DNA of 64,000 nucleotides. Origin: Gammaproteobacteria bacterium (GTDB lineage Bacteria; Pseudomonadota; Gammaproteobacteria; Thiohalobacterales; Thiohalobacteraceae). The stretch covers positions 124,001 to 188,000 of the forward strand of contig JAIOJV010000077.1 of assembly GCA_019911805.1 (NCBI GenBank), read 5' to 3'. The notes under the pieces are model-generated. The model was given only the letters and a program-made list of their open reading frames with translations, did not search any database and was not told the origin of the DNA. Position 1 is the first letter of the stretch. Each line of letters starts with the position of its first letter. Below, one piece after another: positions 1 through 8,827 of this stretch. Position numbers and translations under genes: made by a program.

Positions 1-126
1 AATATAGGTAGGGCGAGATTGCCTGATTAACGATGTTTGGGGGCAGAGTGAAAACCTGTGAGTAACAGCTAATAGTTTTTGCTCTGACTCCAATTATCCA
101 TGGATATGAAAAGAACCGGAGATACT

Positions 127-459
127 ATGAAATCAGTCTGGATCACATTGCTGTTGTCGCTGGGGGCCGTCGTTACGGCACAGGCCGGGGTCGCGGGCTG
201 GACGGATGCTGCGAACGTCAAGGCGCTGGAGGCCAATGAGGCCGGCCGCTTCACGGCGAAACTCGCGGTCGAAAAGAATACCAGCGGCTGCCGCAATGCC
301 GACTGGTTCTATGGCGACTACGGTCGTCCCGGCAGCGAACTCATGTATCGGACCCTGCTGGAGGCATCGCTTGCGGGGCTCAAGGTGCAGCTGTATGTCA
401 CCGGTGCCTGCGATCTTAAAGGCTACTCGGGCATCTCGTCCGTGCGCATCCTGCCCTGA
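127..459 (+). CDS. small secreted protein of unknown function
   Basis: The 110-residue product starts with a short basic end and a hydrophobic segment, and has a likely signal peptidase site after Ala-Gln-Ala at about residue 20, so it is probably periplasmic. Two cysteines (about 55 and 95) could form a disulfide. The C-terminal part, with VTGACDLKGYSG, resembles short uncharacterised secreted proteins of other proteobacteria, but I cannot name a family. The ATG at 127 is preferred over an in-frame ATG at 100 because GGAG sits about 5 bases upstream and because it places the signal peptide at the N terminus. No operon partner is visible; the next gene begins 500 bases downstream. Confidence 0.7.
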   Translation: MKSVWITLLLSLGAVVTAQAGVAGWTDAANVKALEANEAGRFTAKLAVEKNTSGCRNADWFYGDYGRPGSELMYRTLLEASLAGLKVQLYVTGACDLKGYSGISSVRILP

Positions 460-975
460 GGTGATGAACCCGGCCGGCACCCGATCGGTTTATACCGGGT
501 CACGCTATGGAATCCTTCGTCTTGTCTCAGGGACGTGCTGGAACCTGATACCAGGGAACCTTTGATTACTCCGTCATTGCGAGAATGCCTAGACCCGAAG
601 GGTGAGGTACCCATAATGAAGTCCGCTGGACTTCTAATGGGTGCAGCAAAGCAATCTACAATCTGTTGATCTACCGTAAGAGGAGATTGCTTCTGGCGGC
701 ACACAGGCGTAGCAGGCGGGCCGGTGCGGGTGACACAGCCTGCACTCCGCGGGCCGGCTATGTACGCCAGCAGACAGACGGCGAGGGGCTCTCCCCATAA
801 ACTGGGACTATCGGTACCTGCACGCGTGAGCTGCCTTCACGGCGGCGAAGGCGAGGGTCGGAAGCCGCACCACCGACTCCCTACGGCGCAGCGCACGTAC
901 TATGTTTTACAAACGGGAATAGCCGGCGCGGTTGTTCTCCATTCCATGTCAATCGTTCAACAAGAGGTATGAATC
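460..975. other. intergenic stretch without a convincing gene
   Basis: Open frames here have no start signals or recognisable protein character. The first half contains a degraded dispersed repeat, listed separately. The last bases form the leader of the small lipoprotein gene at 976, with AAGAGGT close to the start. Confidence 0.5.
572..694. repeat. degenerate interspersed repeat (CGTCATTGCGAG type)
   Basis: The block opens with CGTCATTGCGAG and closes with AGGAGATTGCTTC. These are the two ends of a dispersed intergenic repeat often seen in beta- and gammaproteobacteria. The middle is diverged. A related sequence in the opposite orientation lies near 11961-12015, so the window carries at least two members. 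Confidence 0.4.
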
Positions 976-1167
976 ATGAAATCAATCCAGATCGTCAGTG
1001 CAGCCCTGATCACGAGTGCCTTGCTGGTAGCACTCCCCGGCTGCGAGAAAGAGGGTCCGGCGGAACGGGCCGGTGAGAGTATCGATGAGGCGGTAGAGAA
1101 GACGGGAGAACAGATCGAAAAAGCCGGTGATGCCATCCAGGACTCGGCACAGGGCGACAATAAGTAA
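976..1167 (+). CDS. small lipoprotein
   Basis: A 63-residue protein with a classic lipobox (Leu-Pro-Gly-Cys, cysteine at 23), so the mature form is a lipid-anchored peptide of about 40 residues. The mature part is highly charged and predicted helical, with a repeating pattern of Glu, Ala and Lys (GESIDEAVEKTGEQIEKAGD). This resembles small entericidin-like or YqjD-associated envelope lipoproteins. It ends 28 bases before the DUF883 gene and probably shares its transcript. A general envelope or osmotic stress role is inference from the neighbour and the composition; the sequence alone does not prove it. Confidence 0.7.
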   Translation: MKSIQIVSAALITSALLVALPGCEKEGPAERAGESIDEAVEKTGEQIEKAGDAIQDSAQGDNK

Positions 1168-1195
1168 CACGCAAGAATCCGTAACGGAGGGCTGT

Positions 1196-1510
1196 ATGGA
1201 AAACGTAGCCGATGAAGTCACCAAAGACCAGTTGATCGCCGATTTCAAGAAGGTGGTAGCGGATGCGGAAGCGCTACTGAAAGCGACTGCCAGGCATGGT
1301 GGTGAAGAGCTGGCCGAAGTGCGCGCCAGGGCGGAAGCCTCCCTCAGGGCTGCCAAAGCCAGGTTGGCGGAGGAGCGGACGGCACTGTTGGGCAGAACCA
1401 AAGATGCCGCCAGGGCTACCGATGCCTATATCCACGACAATCCATGGCAAGCCATCGGCATCGCCGCCGGTGTCGGCCTGGTGGTCGGCCTGCTCACCGG
1501 TCGCCGCTAG
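1196..1510 (+). CDS. DUF883 (ElaB/YqjD-type) membrane-anchored protein
   Basis: A 104-residue protein with a long amphipathic helical N-terminal region rich in Ala, Arg and Glu (about residues 8-70), followed by HDNPWQAIGIAAGVGLVVGLL, the C-terminal tail-anchor typical of the ElaB/YqjD/DUF883 family. E. coli members are inner-membrane proteins that associate with ribosomes in stationary phase. The start at 1196 has GGAGG five bases upstream; an in-frame start at 1127 lies inside the preceding gene and is less likely. It forms a two-gene unit with the small lipoprotein. Confidence 0.8.
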   Translation: MENVADEVTKDQLIADFKKVVADAEALLKATARHGGEELAEVRARAEASLRAAKARLAEERTALLGRTKDAARATDAYIHDNPWQAIGIAAGVGLVVGLLTGRR

Positions 1511-1607
1511 GCGCTCGCCATTCCGGTGCGTGCCCCGCAATGGCTGGGGCGCGGCTGGGTGACATGGCAGGTGATGCACACATTGCGCGGCAGGCCGCAA
1601 GAACCCT

Positions 1608-2453
1608 TCAGCCGAAGCGCTGGGGCAGAACGCGCAGTTGCGGCGAGGGGAGAGCTGCACTAGTACGCATCCTGTTCGGCGATGGAGCCTGGTATGTCGG
1701 CATACAAGGAGGTGGTACGGCCTGCGTCGCGGTCTCATCGGGAAGCAGGCGATCGTATTCCTGCTTGACGACCTGGTAGCATTCACAGGCCTGTTTTTCC
1801 AACCCGGACCGGTCAAGCACCGTGATGTGACCACGGTGGTAGCGTATCAACCCGGTGCGTCGATATCTCCCGGCGGCCGCTGTGATTCCCTCTCGACGTA
1901 CCCCAAGCGCACCGGCTATCGCTTCCTGCGTGACAGCCAATTCATTCGAAGGTGATTTGTCCAGACTGGACAGCAGCCAGCGACATAGCCGCTGCTCCAG
2001 TGAATGATATCGATTGCAGGCGGCAATCTGAGCGATCTGCATCATCCGTGTCTGGGTGTAACGCAGCAATAAATGATGCAATGCCCCGGTACGATCCCCC
2101 GGATGGTTCAATGCGGTCATCAGCACCTGCGCCGGCATTCGATAGGCATGGCCGGCACACAGCACTCTGGCACAATCGGGCATGGTCATTCCTCCCATGA
2201 ACAGGGAGATCCCGATCATTCCCTCATTGCCGACCCCGGTAATTTCCACCGACGCACCATCCGTCATGACATACGACACGGACACGATGGCGGTCGTCGG
2301 GAAATAGAGATGACGCAATGGGCCACCTGACTCATGGATGGTGTGGCCGGATGGCATCTGGACCACGCCCAGATGTGGCGACAGACGCTGGTAATCGGTC
2401 GCGGGCAGGGCGGCAAGGAGGCGGTTTTGCCGTGGGGAATGCTTGTCAGTCAT
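1608..2453 (-). CDS. Crp/Fnr-family transcription regulator
   Basis: A 281-residue protein. The N-terminal half fits a cyclic-nucleotide-binding-like beta-roll (HLYFPTTAIVSVSYVMTDG, then VGNEGMIGIS, about residues 48-85). The C-terminal third holds a winged helix with ELAVTQEAIAGALGVRREGI (about 168-188) as the DNA-reading helix. There is no cysteine cluster of the FNR type. The phrase GNEGMIG matches a widespread subgroup of orphan Crp/Fnr regulators with no assigned ligand. The last 50 residues are Pro-rich and look like a non-conserved tail. AAGGA precedes the ATG by 7 bases. It faces a long upstream spacer, so it may be autoregulated; no target can be named. Confidence 0.85.
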   Translation of the reverse strand: MTDKHSPRQNRLLAALPATDYQRLSPHLGVVQMPSGHTIHESGGPLRHLYFPTTAIVSVSYVMTDGASVEITGVGNEGMIGISLFMGGMTMPDCARVLCAGHAYRMPAQVLMTALNHPGDRTGALHHLLLRYTQTRMMQIAQIAACNRYHSLEQRLCRWLLSSLDKSPSNELAVTQEAIAGALGVRREGITAAAGRYRRTGLIRYHRGHITVLDRSGLEKQACECYQVVKQEYDRLLPDETATQAVPPPCMPTYQAPSPNRMRTSAALPSPQLRVLPQRFG

Positions 2454-2635
2454 TTGACATTCCTTTGCCGGAAATGAAGCGATGCCCTCTGAGGGTTCGG
2501 GGCAATCACGTTACCCTGTCGAGTATAGACGACCATCTGAACGATGTGCGGTATCGAACAAAACAGAATTGCGATGTGACTGCATGCTGGCCAGGGCTGC
2601 GGAGCATGCGGCAATGACACCAACCGGCGGTGCCG

Positions 2636-2785
2636 GAGAATTACTTGTCGCACATCCCGCACGGAAACATCCGTTATCAGCTGACACTCCCGTATTGCGA
2701 TGGCACCACGCACACCATCTTCGATCTGCTGGACTGCATGGATAGCCTCAGCTATGGCGCTATCATTAGTTTAGAAAGGGGGTAG
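2636..2785 (+). pseudogene. remnant of an IS91-family (Y2) transposase
   Basis: One frame reads LSHIPHGNIRYQL and then PYCDGTTHTIFDLLD before a stop at 2783. This matches the C-terminal region of IS91-type transposases, where HG-x-VRY-x-L, PY-x-DGTTH and IFEPLD are conserved. The upstream catalytic part is absent, a stop precedes the fragment at 2615-2617, and no terminal sequences of the element are visible. It is therefore a short fossil of an insertion. Confidence 0.7.
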
Positions 2786-3150
2786 ATTGCTTCTTATAAA
2801 TACAGATTATGAGGATTCGAGACATCCACCCGTCCCGGGTGTGCTGTGCAGCAAATCCCTGGGGAAATCCTCTCCCGAACTAGGTAGATATCCTAATTAC
2901 CCCGAATGCTTTCTCCCCTTATGGTCGAAGTGCCACAGGTAAAAATAACGATGAGCCAAGTACGCGTCCTGCCCGGTGGGGGGCTTCAGGTGAACGCGAA
3001 CTTCTATGCCGGGTTTCCTTTCCATGGCGCATCAGGTGAGGTGTGAGACGGGCGGCTGCGTAAGTGATCCGTTCGGTTTTTCCCGTTAGCAACGGCCACT
3101 CGTTGGTGAAGATCTGTTGTAAAAGGAACTTCTGCGATGCGTAGGGTACC
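2786..3150. other. intergenic stretch without a recognised gene
   Basis: No frame in these 365 bases has a credible start and protein-like composition. The sequence is slightly AT-richer than its surroundings near 2890-2960. I see no clear promoter, terminator or repeat. Confidence 0.4.
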
Positions 3151-3984
3151 GTGTCAATAATCAGCCAACCGCACGTGTTGTCCTATCGGCAATGGGTCTC
3201 AGATCCTGGTTTTCTGTTATGGGGGATCGCGGGGATCTTCTGGGTCGCGTTGCTGGCGGGTGGACATCAACATCATGTGCTTGTACTCGACGGGTCGGCG
3301 GGGTCGGCGTCAACCGTCGCGCTGGCCGTACTGGTGATCGCCGGCGCGTGGCTGGAGATGATTGCGGCCATGATGTTGCCGACCGTGGTGCCCATGGTGC
3401 GGATGTTCAACGTGGTCAGTGCCCGCGGCCCCCGGCCGACAGCGGCGCGGGCCGCTTTCCTTGCCGGTTACCTGGCGCTGTGGATGGTGTTCGCCCTGGT
3501 CGCGATCGCGGCCGCCACCGGTATCCAAACCGCGGCCGTGCTGGGGCAGTGGACCTGGATCTACACTCACCCGTACCTGCTGCTGGCCGTGATGCTGGCG
3601 ATCGCGGGGGCATTCCAGTTGAGTTCACTCAAGGATCGGTGCCTGACCCAGTGTCGTGATCCCAGAATGTTTCTGTTCCTGAACTATCGTCGCGGCATCC
3701 GGGGTGGCTGGGTGCTGGGGCTGCGCCACGGTCTGTCCTGCCTGGGCTGTTGCTGGGCGTTGATGCTGGTGATGCTCGGCACCGGGGTGGAAAACGTGAT
3801 GGCCATGCTCGTGCTGACGGTGGTGATGCTGGCCGAGAAGACCACCCGCTGGGGGAGGCGAATGGCCGTACCCTTGGGGATAGCCCTCTTGTTCGCGGCC
3901 GTATTGGTGGCGTTCTTCGGGGACAAGATGTGGGGCTGGGGCTTGTATGCGCCTTTGTATTCCCTGTGCACTACACGTTTGTAA
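3151..3984 (+). CDS. DUF2182 integral membrane protein
   Basis: A 277-residue protein with about seven hydrophobic segments. The conserved DUF2182 features are visible: EMIAAMMLPTVVPMV (about 70-84), with its Met-rich membrane motif, and GLRHGLSCLGCCWALM (about 190-205), with clustered cysteines. The family is usually annotated as predicted metal-binding membrane protein, but its reaction is not established. The GTG start at 3151 is the best in-frame choice, although its ribosome-binding site is weak. The DUF1326 gene follows 178 bases downstream; these two families commonly occur side by side, which supports both calls and suggests a shared metal-related role. Confidence 0.8.
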   Translation: MSIISQPHVLSYRQWVSDPGFLLWGIAGIFWVALLAGGHQHHVLVLDGSAGSASTVALAVLVIAGAWLEMIAAMMLPTVVPMVRMFNVVSARGPRPTAARAAFLAGYLALWMVFALVAIAAATGIQTAAVLGQWTWIYTHPYLLLAVMLAIAGAFQLSSLKDRCLTQCRDPRMFLFLNYRRGIRGGWVLGLRHGLSCLGCCWALMLVMLGTGVENVMAMLVLTVVMLAEKTTRWGRRMAVPLGIALLFAAVLVAFFGDKMWGWGLYAPLYSLCTTRL

Positions 3985-4162
3985 TGACCGGAGAGGCGGT
4001 AGTCGATTTGACGGTCTGGAAGATTATGCAGGGTTTGGTCTTCCGTCGGCCGGTTTGGATACAGCTACCTCGGCCTCCGGGGTGCCGCACCGACACGCAA
4101 GCTCGACGCTGAGTTCAGCGACCAGGCCCGTTTTGGGCATTCAACATCAGGAGGGCATCACG

Positions 4163-4759
4163 ATGGGGTATCAATTAACAGGCCGGATGGCCGAGGTATG
4201 CAGCTGCAAATCACTGTGCCCGTGCGCAATCGGCGAAAATGCGGACGGGAATAATTGCGGATTCAGTTGGGTGTTCCACTTCGATCAAGGCAAAATCAAC
4301 GGAACGGATGTCTCCGGTCTCAACCTGGCCATCCTCGGTCACCACAAGGACAATGTCTTCGATCCCAGCGTACGGGCCTTCGTCATCATCGACGAGCGTG
4401 CCGACGATGCCCAGGCGGATGCGCTCGTCGAGGCCTTCACGGGCAAGGCCGGCGGGCCGTTGGCGGATTTGGCCGGTCTGGTGAAAAAAATCGTCGGGGT
4501 GGCCCGGGCGCCGATCGAGTTCGACGTTAACAAAGGCACCGGGAGTTTCAAGGTTCAGGGTGTGGTCGAAGGCGAGGTGGAGGGGTTCACCTCGAAGGAC
4601 GGAACCCCCACCACCTTGAATAACGCCCGTCTCGGCGACCTGTACGGTACCACGACCTATCCGGGCAAGGTGGTTCGGCACCGGGTGATGGATACCGAAC
4701 ACGGCTTGCAGTTCAGGGGTCGTCAGTCCACCCAAACCGAGTTCCACTTTGCCACCTGA
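4163..4759 (+). CDS. DUF1326 cytoplasmic protein
   Basis: A 198-residue soluble protein. The N terminus carries CSCKSLCPCAIG (about residues 11-22), a cysteine-rich motif characteristic of DUF1326. It continues with the family-typical alternating strands, GTLLD-like turns replaced here by ILGHHKDN, and a C-terminal LYGTTTYPGKVV. The cysteines could bind a metal. AGGAGGG lies 7 bases before the ATG at 4163. Together with the preceding DUF2182 gene it forms a recurrent pair. Function is unknown; metal handling is inference from the motif. Confidence 0.8.
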   Translation: MGYQLTGRMAEVCSCKSLCPCAIGENADGNNCGFSWVFHFDQGKINGTDVSGLNLAILGHHKDNVFDPSVRAFVIIDERADDAQADALVEAFTGKAGGPLADLAGLVKKIVGVARAPIEFDVNKGTGSFKVQGVVEGEVEGFTSKDGTPTTLNNARLGDLYGTTTYPGKVVRHRVMDTEHGLQFRGRQSTQTEFHFAT

Positions 4760-4848
4760 GCAAGCCTGACACGAAAGTGCCTGGCATCGGCGCTGTGCGG
4801 CGTTTCTGTCCGGGAATTCATATTTGTTGAGCAGGGGAGGAGTTCGCC

Positions 4849-5571
4849 TTGGACGTATATGAAGTACGCCTGGTACGGCGTGAGGTCGTGGCAGAAGGCA
4901 CCATGGCGTTTTATTTTTCCAAACCCCCCGGCTACCCGCATCGGGCGGGGCAGTCGGTGCAGGTGGCGCTGATCGATCCACCGCAGACCGACGATGCGGG
5001 GGACACCCGCGAGTTCACGATCGCGAGCGCACCCCATGAAGCCGAGCTGATGATCGCCATGCGCATGCGCGACACGGCGTTCAAACGCGTCCTGAAGGAG
5101 GCACCGGTGGGAACTCCGGTCAGGATAAGCGAACCCGACGGTGAGGTGGTGTTACATGAGGATACCTCGCGTCCAGCCGTGTTTCTGGCCGGCGGTATCG
5201 GCATCACACCCTTCCTGTCGATCGTACGGCATGCCGCGCACGAGTCGCTGCAGCACCCGATTTATCTCTTTTATTCCAACTGGAAGCCCGACGTCACGGC
5301 ATTCCTGCCCGAGTTGCAGGGCATGCAGCAATCAAACCCGAACTATCATTTGATCGCGACCATGACCGAAGCTGAGAAGTCGACACAACCCTGGTCGGGT
5401 GAGCGGGGCCTCATCCGACCCGAACTGCTGGCACGGCATCTCACCGACCTTACCCAGCCGATCTATTACCTTGCCGGTCCACCGACCATGACGCTCGCGA
5501 TGCTGGAGATGCTGGAGGACCTCGGCATCGACGATGAGGCCATAAAGTCCGCGGAGTTTGGTGGCTACTGA
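4849..5571 (+). CDS. FAD/NAD(P)-binding ferredoxin-reductase-type oxidoreductase
   Basis: A 240-residue flavoprotein of the ferredoxin-NADP+ reductase superfamily. An FAD-binding beta-barrel (about 1-100) includes REFTIAS (54-60), the RxYS-type motif. An NAD(P)-binding half follows, with AGGIGITPFLSI (about 115-127) and YYLAGPPTM near 208-216. There is no 2Fe-2S or globin domain, so an electron partner must be encoded elsewhere. The start is TTG, supported by GGGGAGG 8 bases upstream. It follows the DUF2182/DUF1326 pair in the same direction and may be co-transcribed with it. The substrate cannot be read from the sequence. Confidence 0.8.
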   Translation: MDVYEVRLVRREVVAEGTMAFYFSKPPGYPHRAGQSVQVALIDPPQTDDAGDTREFTIASAPHEAELMIAMRMRDTAFKRVLKEAPVGTPVRISEPDGEVVLHEDTSRPAVFLAGGIGITPFLSIVRHAAHESLQHPIYLFYSNWKPDVTAFLPELQGMQQSNPNYHLIATMTEAEKSTQPWSGERGLIRPELLARHLTDLTQPIYYLAGPPTMTLAMLEMLEDLGIDDEAIKSAEFGGY

Positions 5572-5803
5572 TTGTCACGGCGCCTCGAAGGCTGCAGCCG
5601 AAGTATTGGCCTGATATCAGTACCCGGCAGCGAAGCCCCACTGGGCGCCAGCTCTGGAGCGGTGCGGTCTTGGCGATGTGGATCAACCGGTGAGCAGCAC
5701 CAGGCCCGGCGCTGACATGCGCAATAGGGCGGATCACCAGAACAAAGCTGCGGGTCGCTTCCAGAAAGGTGCGGCCTGCATGCCTATCCTCATGGCAAAG
5801 TTC

Positions 5804-6236
5804 TTACTTCGTCACAACGATACCCAGTGGCTGCCAGGCCCCTTTCCGCGATAGGATGGGCGAAGCTCCGGTGCCGGGACAATACAGGCGCATCGCGATG
5901 TAGGCCGTGTCGTCGGGTACGCGCAGTCAGTTGGCTTCCTTGCCCTAACGGGGCTGTCCTTCTGGGGCTAGAGCGTCAGCGATCCAGCAGTATTCTTCTT
6001 CATGTCTGTCAGCATCGGCAGGTTGATGGGACAACGGTTGATCGGATCTTTGATCAGCAGTTGGCTCTTGCCGTCATACATGGCCTCCTGTTTTGAGTTG
6101 CTATAGATGCCGGGGGACTCAATCCAGCGGTACAGGTAGTTGTTATTGAGGAACTTGCGGGTACCGAACACATCGCCCGAGGTTAATTTCCTCTCTCCCA
6201 TTCGTTTCAGCTGATCAGCGTACACATCCCAGGCGT
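5804..6236 (-). pseudogene. decayed DUF1254/DUF1214 protein gene
   Basis: Reading the minus strand from about 6236, the frame gives YADQLKRMGERKLTSGDVFG, then NNNYLYRW and GIYSNSKQEAMY, and jumps directly to DGKSQLLIKDPINR and MLTDMKKNTAGSLTL. This is DUF1254/DUF1214 sequence with the segment between two Met-Tyr positions deleted. A TAG stop at 5968-5970 replaces the expected Tyr codon. After it homology resumes as QKDSP and then, in a shifted frame, AYIAMRLYCPGTG and KGAWQPLGIVVTK, ending in TAA at 5804. The N terminus is missing. The gene therefore carries a truncation, an internal deletion, a nonsense change and a frameshift. Confidence 0.8.
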
Positions 6237-6242
6237 CGGCAC

Positions 6243-6458
6243 GGCCTTGCTCGCCCGCAGTTGGCAGGGCGTCTCGCACAGGACATCGACATGGGAATGG
6301 CGCCGGACAACACTTGGCTGGTGGCCTGGGATACGGATGGACAGCTGCACTGGTCGGCGGGCGCGGGACAGTCCCGGACACACGAACCCGCCACGGGATT
6401 CTGGTGGCATTTCAAATCCGGCCTGTTCAGCTTGTTACCCGTGGAGATCTATCTATAA
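6243..6458 (+). pseudogene. C-terminal remnant of a phospholipase D / cardiolipin synthase-like gene
   Basis: The frame ending at 6458 reads GRLAQDIDMGMAPDNTW, THEPATGFWWHFKSGLF and SLLPVEIYL. The last part matches the C terminus of ClsC-type phospholipase D proteins, where HEP-x-TGFWRRF and LLPVE-x-x-L close the chain. Both HKD catalytic motifs are missing. The remnant begins exactly where the antiparallel DUF1254 remnant ends, so one deletion probably fused the two truncated genes. Confidence 0.55.
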
Positions 6459-6519
6459 AGTGGAGCCATTCCAGGCTCACGGGGTCAGAGGTGAGCCAAG
6501 AGAACAAGAGGGGACGGTT

Positions 6520-8757
6520 ATGGACTGTGGGTGCAGGATGGTCTGGGCACTGAGTGGGTTGATGCTGTGCTGTGTGTCGTTGAAGCCAGCATTCGCGACC
6601 GAAATGGTGTCGAAGGAATCCAGTCCTGTGCGGCCCAAGATCGGGCTGGTCTTATCCGGTGGAGGTGCACGCGGCGCGGCACACGTCGGTGTGCTCAAGG
6701 TACTCGAGCAGATGCATATCCCGATCGACTACATCGCCGGGACCAGCATGGGCTCCATTATCGGCGGGCTGTACGCCTCGGGCATGACGCCGGACGAGAT
6801 CGAAGCGGCGCTCAAGGCCATGGACTGGGAGCATATCTTCAATGACGATCCGCCCCGCCAGGACCGTTCATTCCGCCGCAAGCGGGATGATGACCTGTAT
6901 CTGGTCAAGGCCAAGCCCGGTATCACGGATAAGGGAAAGCTCAAGTTTCCCACCGGGGCTATCCAGGGGCAGAAGTTCGATCTGGCGCTGCGGGAACTCA
7001 CCCTGCCGGTCTCCAGCACGGCCGACTTCGACCGTCTGCACATCCCCTTCCGCGCAGTCGCCTCGGATATCGGCACGGGTACGAAGGTGGTGCTCAGTTC
7101 CGGGGATCTCGCGACGGCAATGCGGGCGAGCATGTCCGTGCCCGGCGCCTTTGCAGCCACCGAGATCGACGGACGACTGCTGGTCGATGGTGGCATCACA
7201 GACAATATACCCATCGATGTGGCGCGGGCGATGGGCGCAGATATCATCATCGCCATTGATATCAGCTCACCCTATATGCCGGCAGAGGACGTGAACAATC
7301 TGTTCCAGATCACCCGGCAGCTGACCTCGATCATGACCCGCGCCAACGCCGACCGGCAGATCGCTACGCTCACCGAGCGTGACATTCTCATCGTGCCGGA
7401 TCTCGGTGATATCACCAGCAGTGATTTCGGGCGCGCACCCGAGGCGGTGACAAAGGGCCTCAAAGCCGCGGATACCCAGCGAGATAAGCTGGCGCAGCTG
7501 TCCTTGTCGGCGCGTGACTATCAAGACTATCTCGCAGCGCGTAGCGCTCGGCCCCCTGCCGACGCGCCGATCGTGCACTTCATACGTATCGGCAACGATT
7601 CAACCGTTGCCGATGGCATGATTCGCGACCGCCTGCATCAGCAGGTCGGCGAACCGCTGGATATTGTGCAACTGCAACAGGACATCGGCAATATCTATGG
7701 GCTGGAACTGTTCCAGACCGTGCAATACGACGTTGTCGAGGAAGACGGCAAGACCGGGCTGTTGGTCGACGCACGTGCGCGCAGCTGGGGTCCGAATTAT
7801 CTCCAGTTCGGCATCCAGTTGTCCAGCGATGAACGGGGCCAGAATAGTTACAACCTGGGTGTCGCCTACCTGCGTACCGGCATCAATGCCCTGAATGGCG
7901 AGATTCGCATTGGGCTACAACTGGGCGCCGAGCCGCTGATTGCAGGCGAGTGGTATCAACCGCTCGACACGCTCTCACACTATTTCATCGATACGAGCCT
8001 CGAGCACTCGGTACGTAATATCAGTCTATACAGCTCAGACCAGACCCACTTGGCCGACTACCGGGTGTATGGAACACAGCTTGATCTTGCCATGGGCCGT
8101 GAAATCGGTGTCTATGGAGAGGTGAGACTCGGTTATCGCTATAACACCGGCCAGGTCAAGTTACGGACCGGTACGCCCGGCTGGCCGGAATTCGATTTCG
8201 ATACAGCGAAGGTCTACGGTCGCTTCTCCGTCGACCGGCTCGACAACTACAATTTTCCGGATCACGGCTGGTCGAGCGTACTGGAATATGCGAGTTCCCG
8301 CGAGGACCTCGGCAGTGACGCGGATTTCGATCAGTTCACCGCCCGCGGCAGCAAGTTCGCAACCTTCGGCGATGGCCACGTGTTCGGCATCGGCGGGCTT
8401 GTATATACCACCCTGAACGGTACGGCTGATATTCAGGACCATTATCGTATGGGTGGCTTCCTGAATCTGTCCGGCTTTGCCGATAACTCGCTGAGCGGTC
8501 AGCAGGCAGCGATAGTCGCAGCGATTTACTATCGGCGCTTCACGCCGATGCGCCTCCTGAACTGGTACATTGGCGGCTCGCTGGAATACGGTGGTGTCTG
8601 GGAAGACAGGAATGATATCGGCACCGACGGTATTGCCGCAGGCAGCGTATTCCTTGGTGCCGATACACCGATCGGACCGGTCTATCTCGGCGTGGGCAAG
8701 GCCGAGGCGGGACACAACGCAGCCTTCTTTTACCTGGGCCGTCCACTGTTCCATTGA
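6520..8757 (+). CDS. patatin-like phospholipase with C-terminal BamA-type barrel
   Basis: A 745-residue protein with a signal peptide (about 1-26) followed by a patatin domain: oxyanion motif LSGGGARGAAHVG (45-57), nucleophile serine in GTSMGS (Ser76) and the aspartate in VDGGITDNIP (about 212-221). A POTRA-like segment (about 345-410) leads into a strand-rich C-terminal region of about 330 residues that fits an Omp85-type barrel. This layout matches PlpD-type type Vd autotransporters and RssA/NTE-family lipases of the outer membrane. The start at 6520 has GAGGGG 6 bases upstream; the longer frame back to 6247 runs through the phospholipase D remnant and is not coding. Substrate is unknown, probably membrane phospholipids. 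Confidence 0.9.
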   Translation: MDCGCRMVWALSGLMLCCVSLKPAFATEMVSKESSPVRPKIGLVLSGGGARGAAHVGVLKVLEQMHIPIDYIAGTSMGSIIGGLYASGMTPDEIEAALKAMDWEHIFNDDPPRQDRSFRRKRDDDLYLVKAKPGITDKGKLKFPTGAIQGQKFDLALRELTLPVSSTADFDRLHIPFRAVASDIGTGTKVVLSSGDLATAMRASMSVPGAFAATEIDGRLLVDGGITDNIPIDVARAMGADIIIAIDISSPYMPAEDVNNLFQITRQLTSIMTRANADRQIATLTERDILIVPDLGDITSSDFGRAPEAVTKGLKAADTQRDKLAQLSLSARDYQDYLAARSARPPADAPIVHFIRIGNDSTVADGMIRDRLHQQVGEPLDIVQLQQDIGNIYGLELFQTVQYDVVEEDGKTGLLVDARARSWGPNYLQFGIQLSSDERGQNSYNLGVAYLRTGINALNGEIRIGLQLGAEPLIAGEWYQPLDTLSHYFIDTSLEHSVRNISLYSSDQTHLADYRVYGTQLDLAMGREIGVYGEVRLGYRYNTGQVKLRTGTPGWPEFDFDTAKVYGRFSVDRLDNYNFPDHGWSSVLEYASSREDLGSDADFDQFTARGSKFATFGDGHVFGIGGLVYTTLNGTADIQDHYRMGGFLNLSGFADNSLSGQQAAIVAAIYYRRFTPMRLLNWYIGGSLEYGGVWEDRNDIGTDGIAAGSVFLGADTPIGPVYLGVGKAEAGHNAAFFYLGRPLFH

Positions 8758-8827
8758 GGAAGAGCGGATCGATCCACTACAACATTCACCGGCGGTATAC
8801 CGGAAAACTATCGTAGCTTTTGTACCT

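Noticed and set aside
724-972. 82-codon plus-strand frame before the small lipoprotein gene
   Set aside because: Non-ATG start without ribosome-binding site and a composition typical of non-coding DNA; it runs into the lipoprotein leader.
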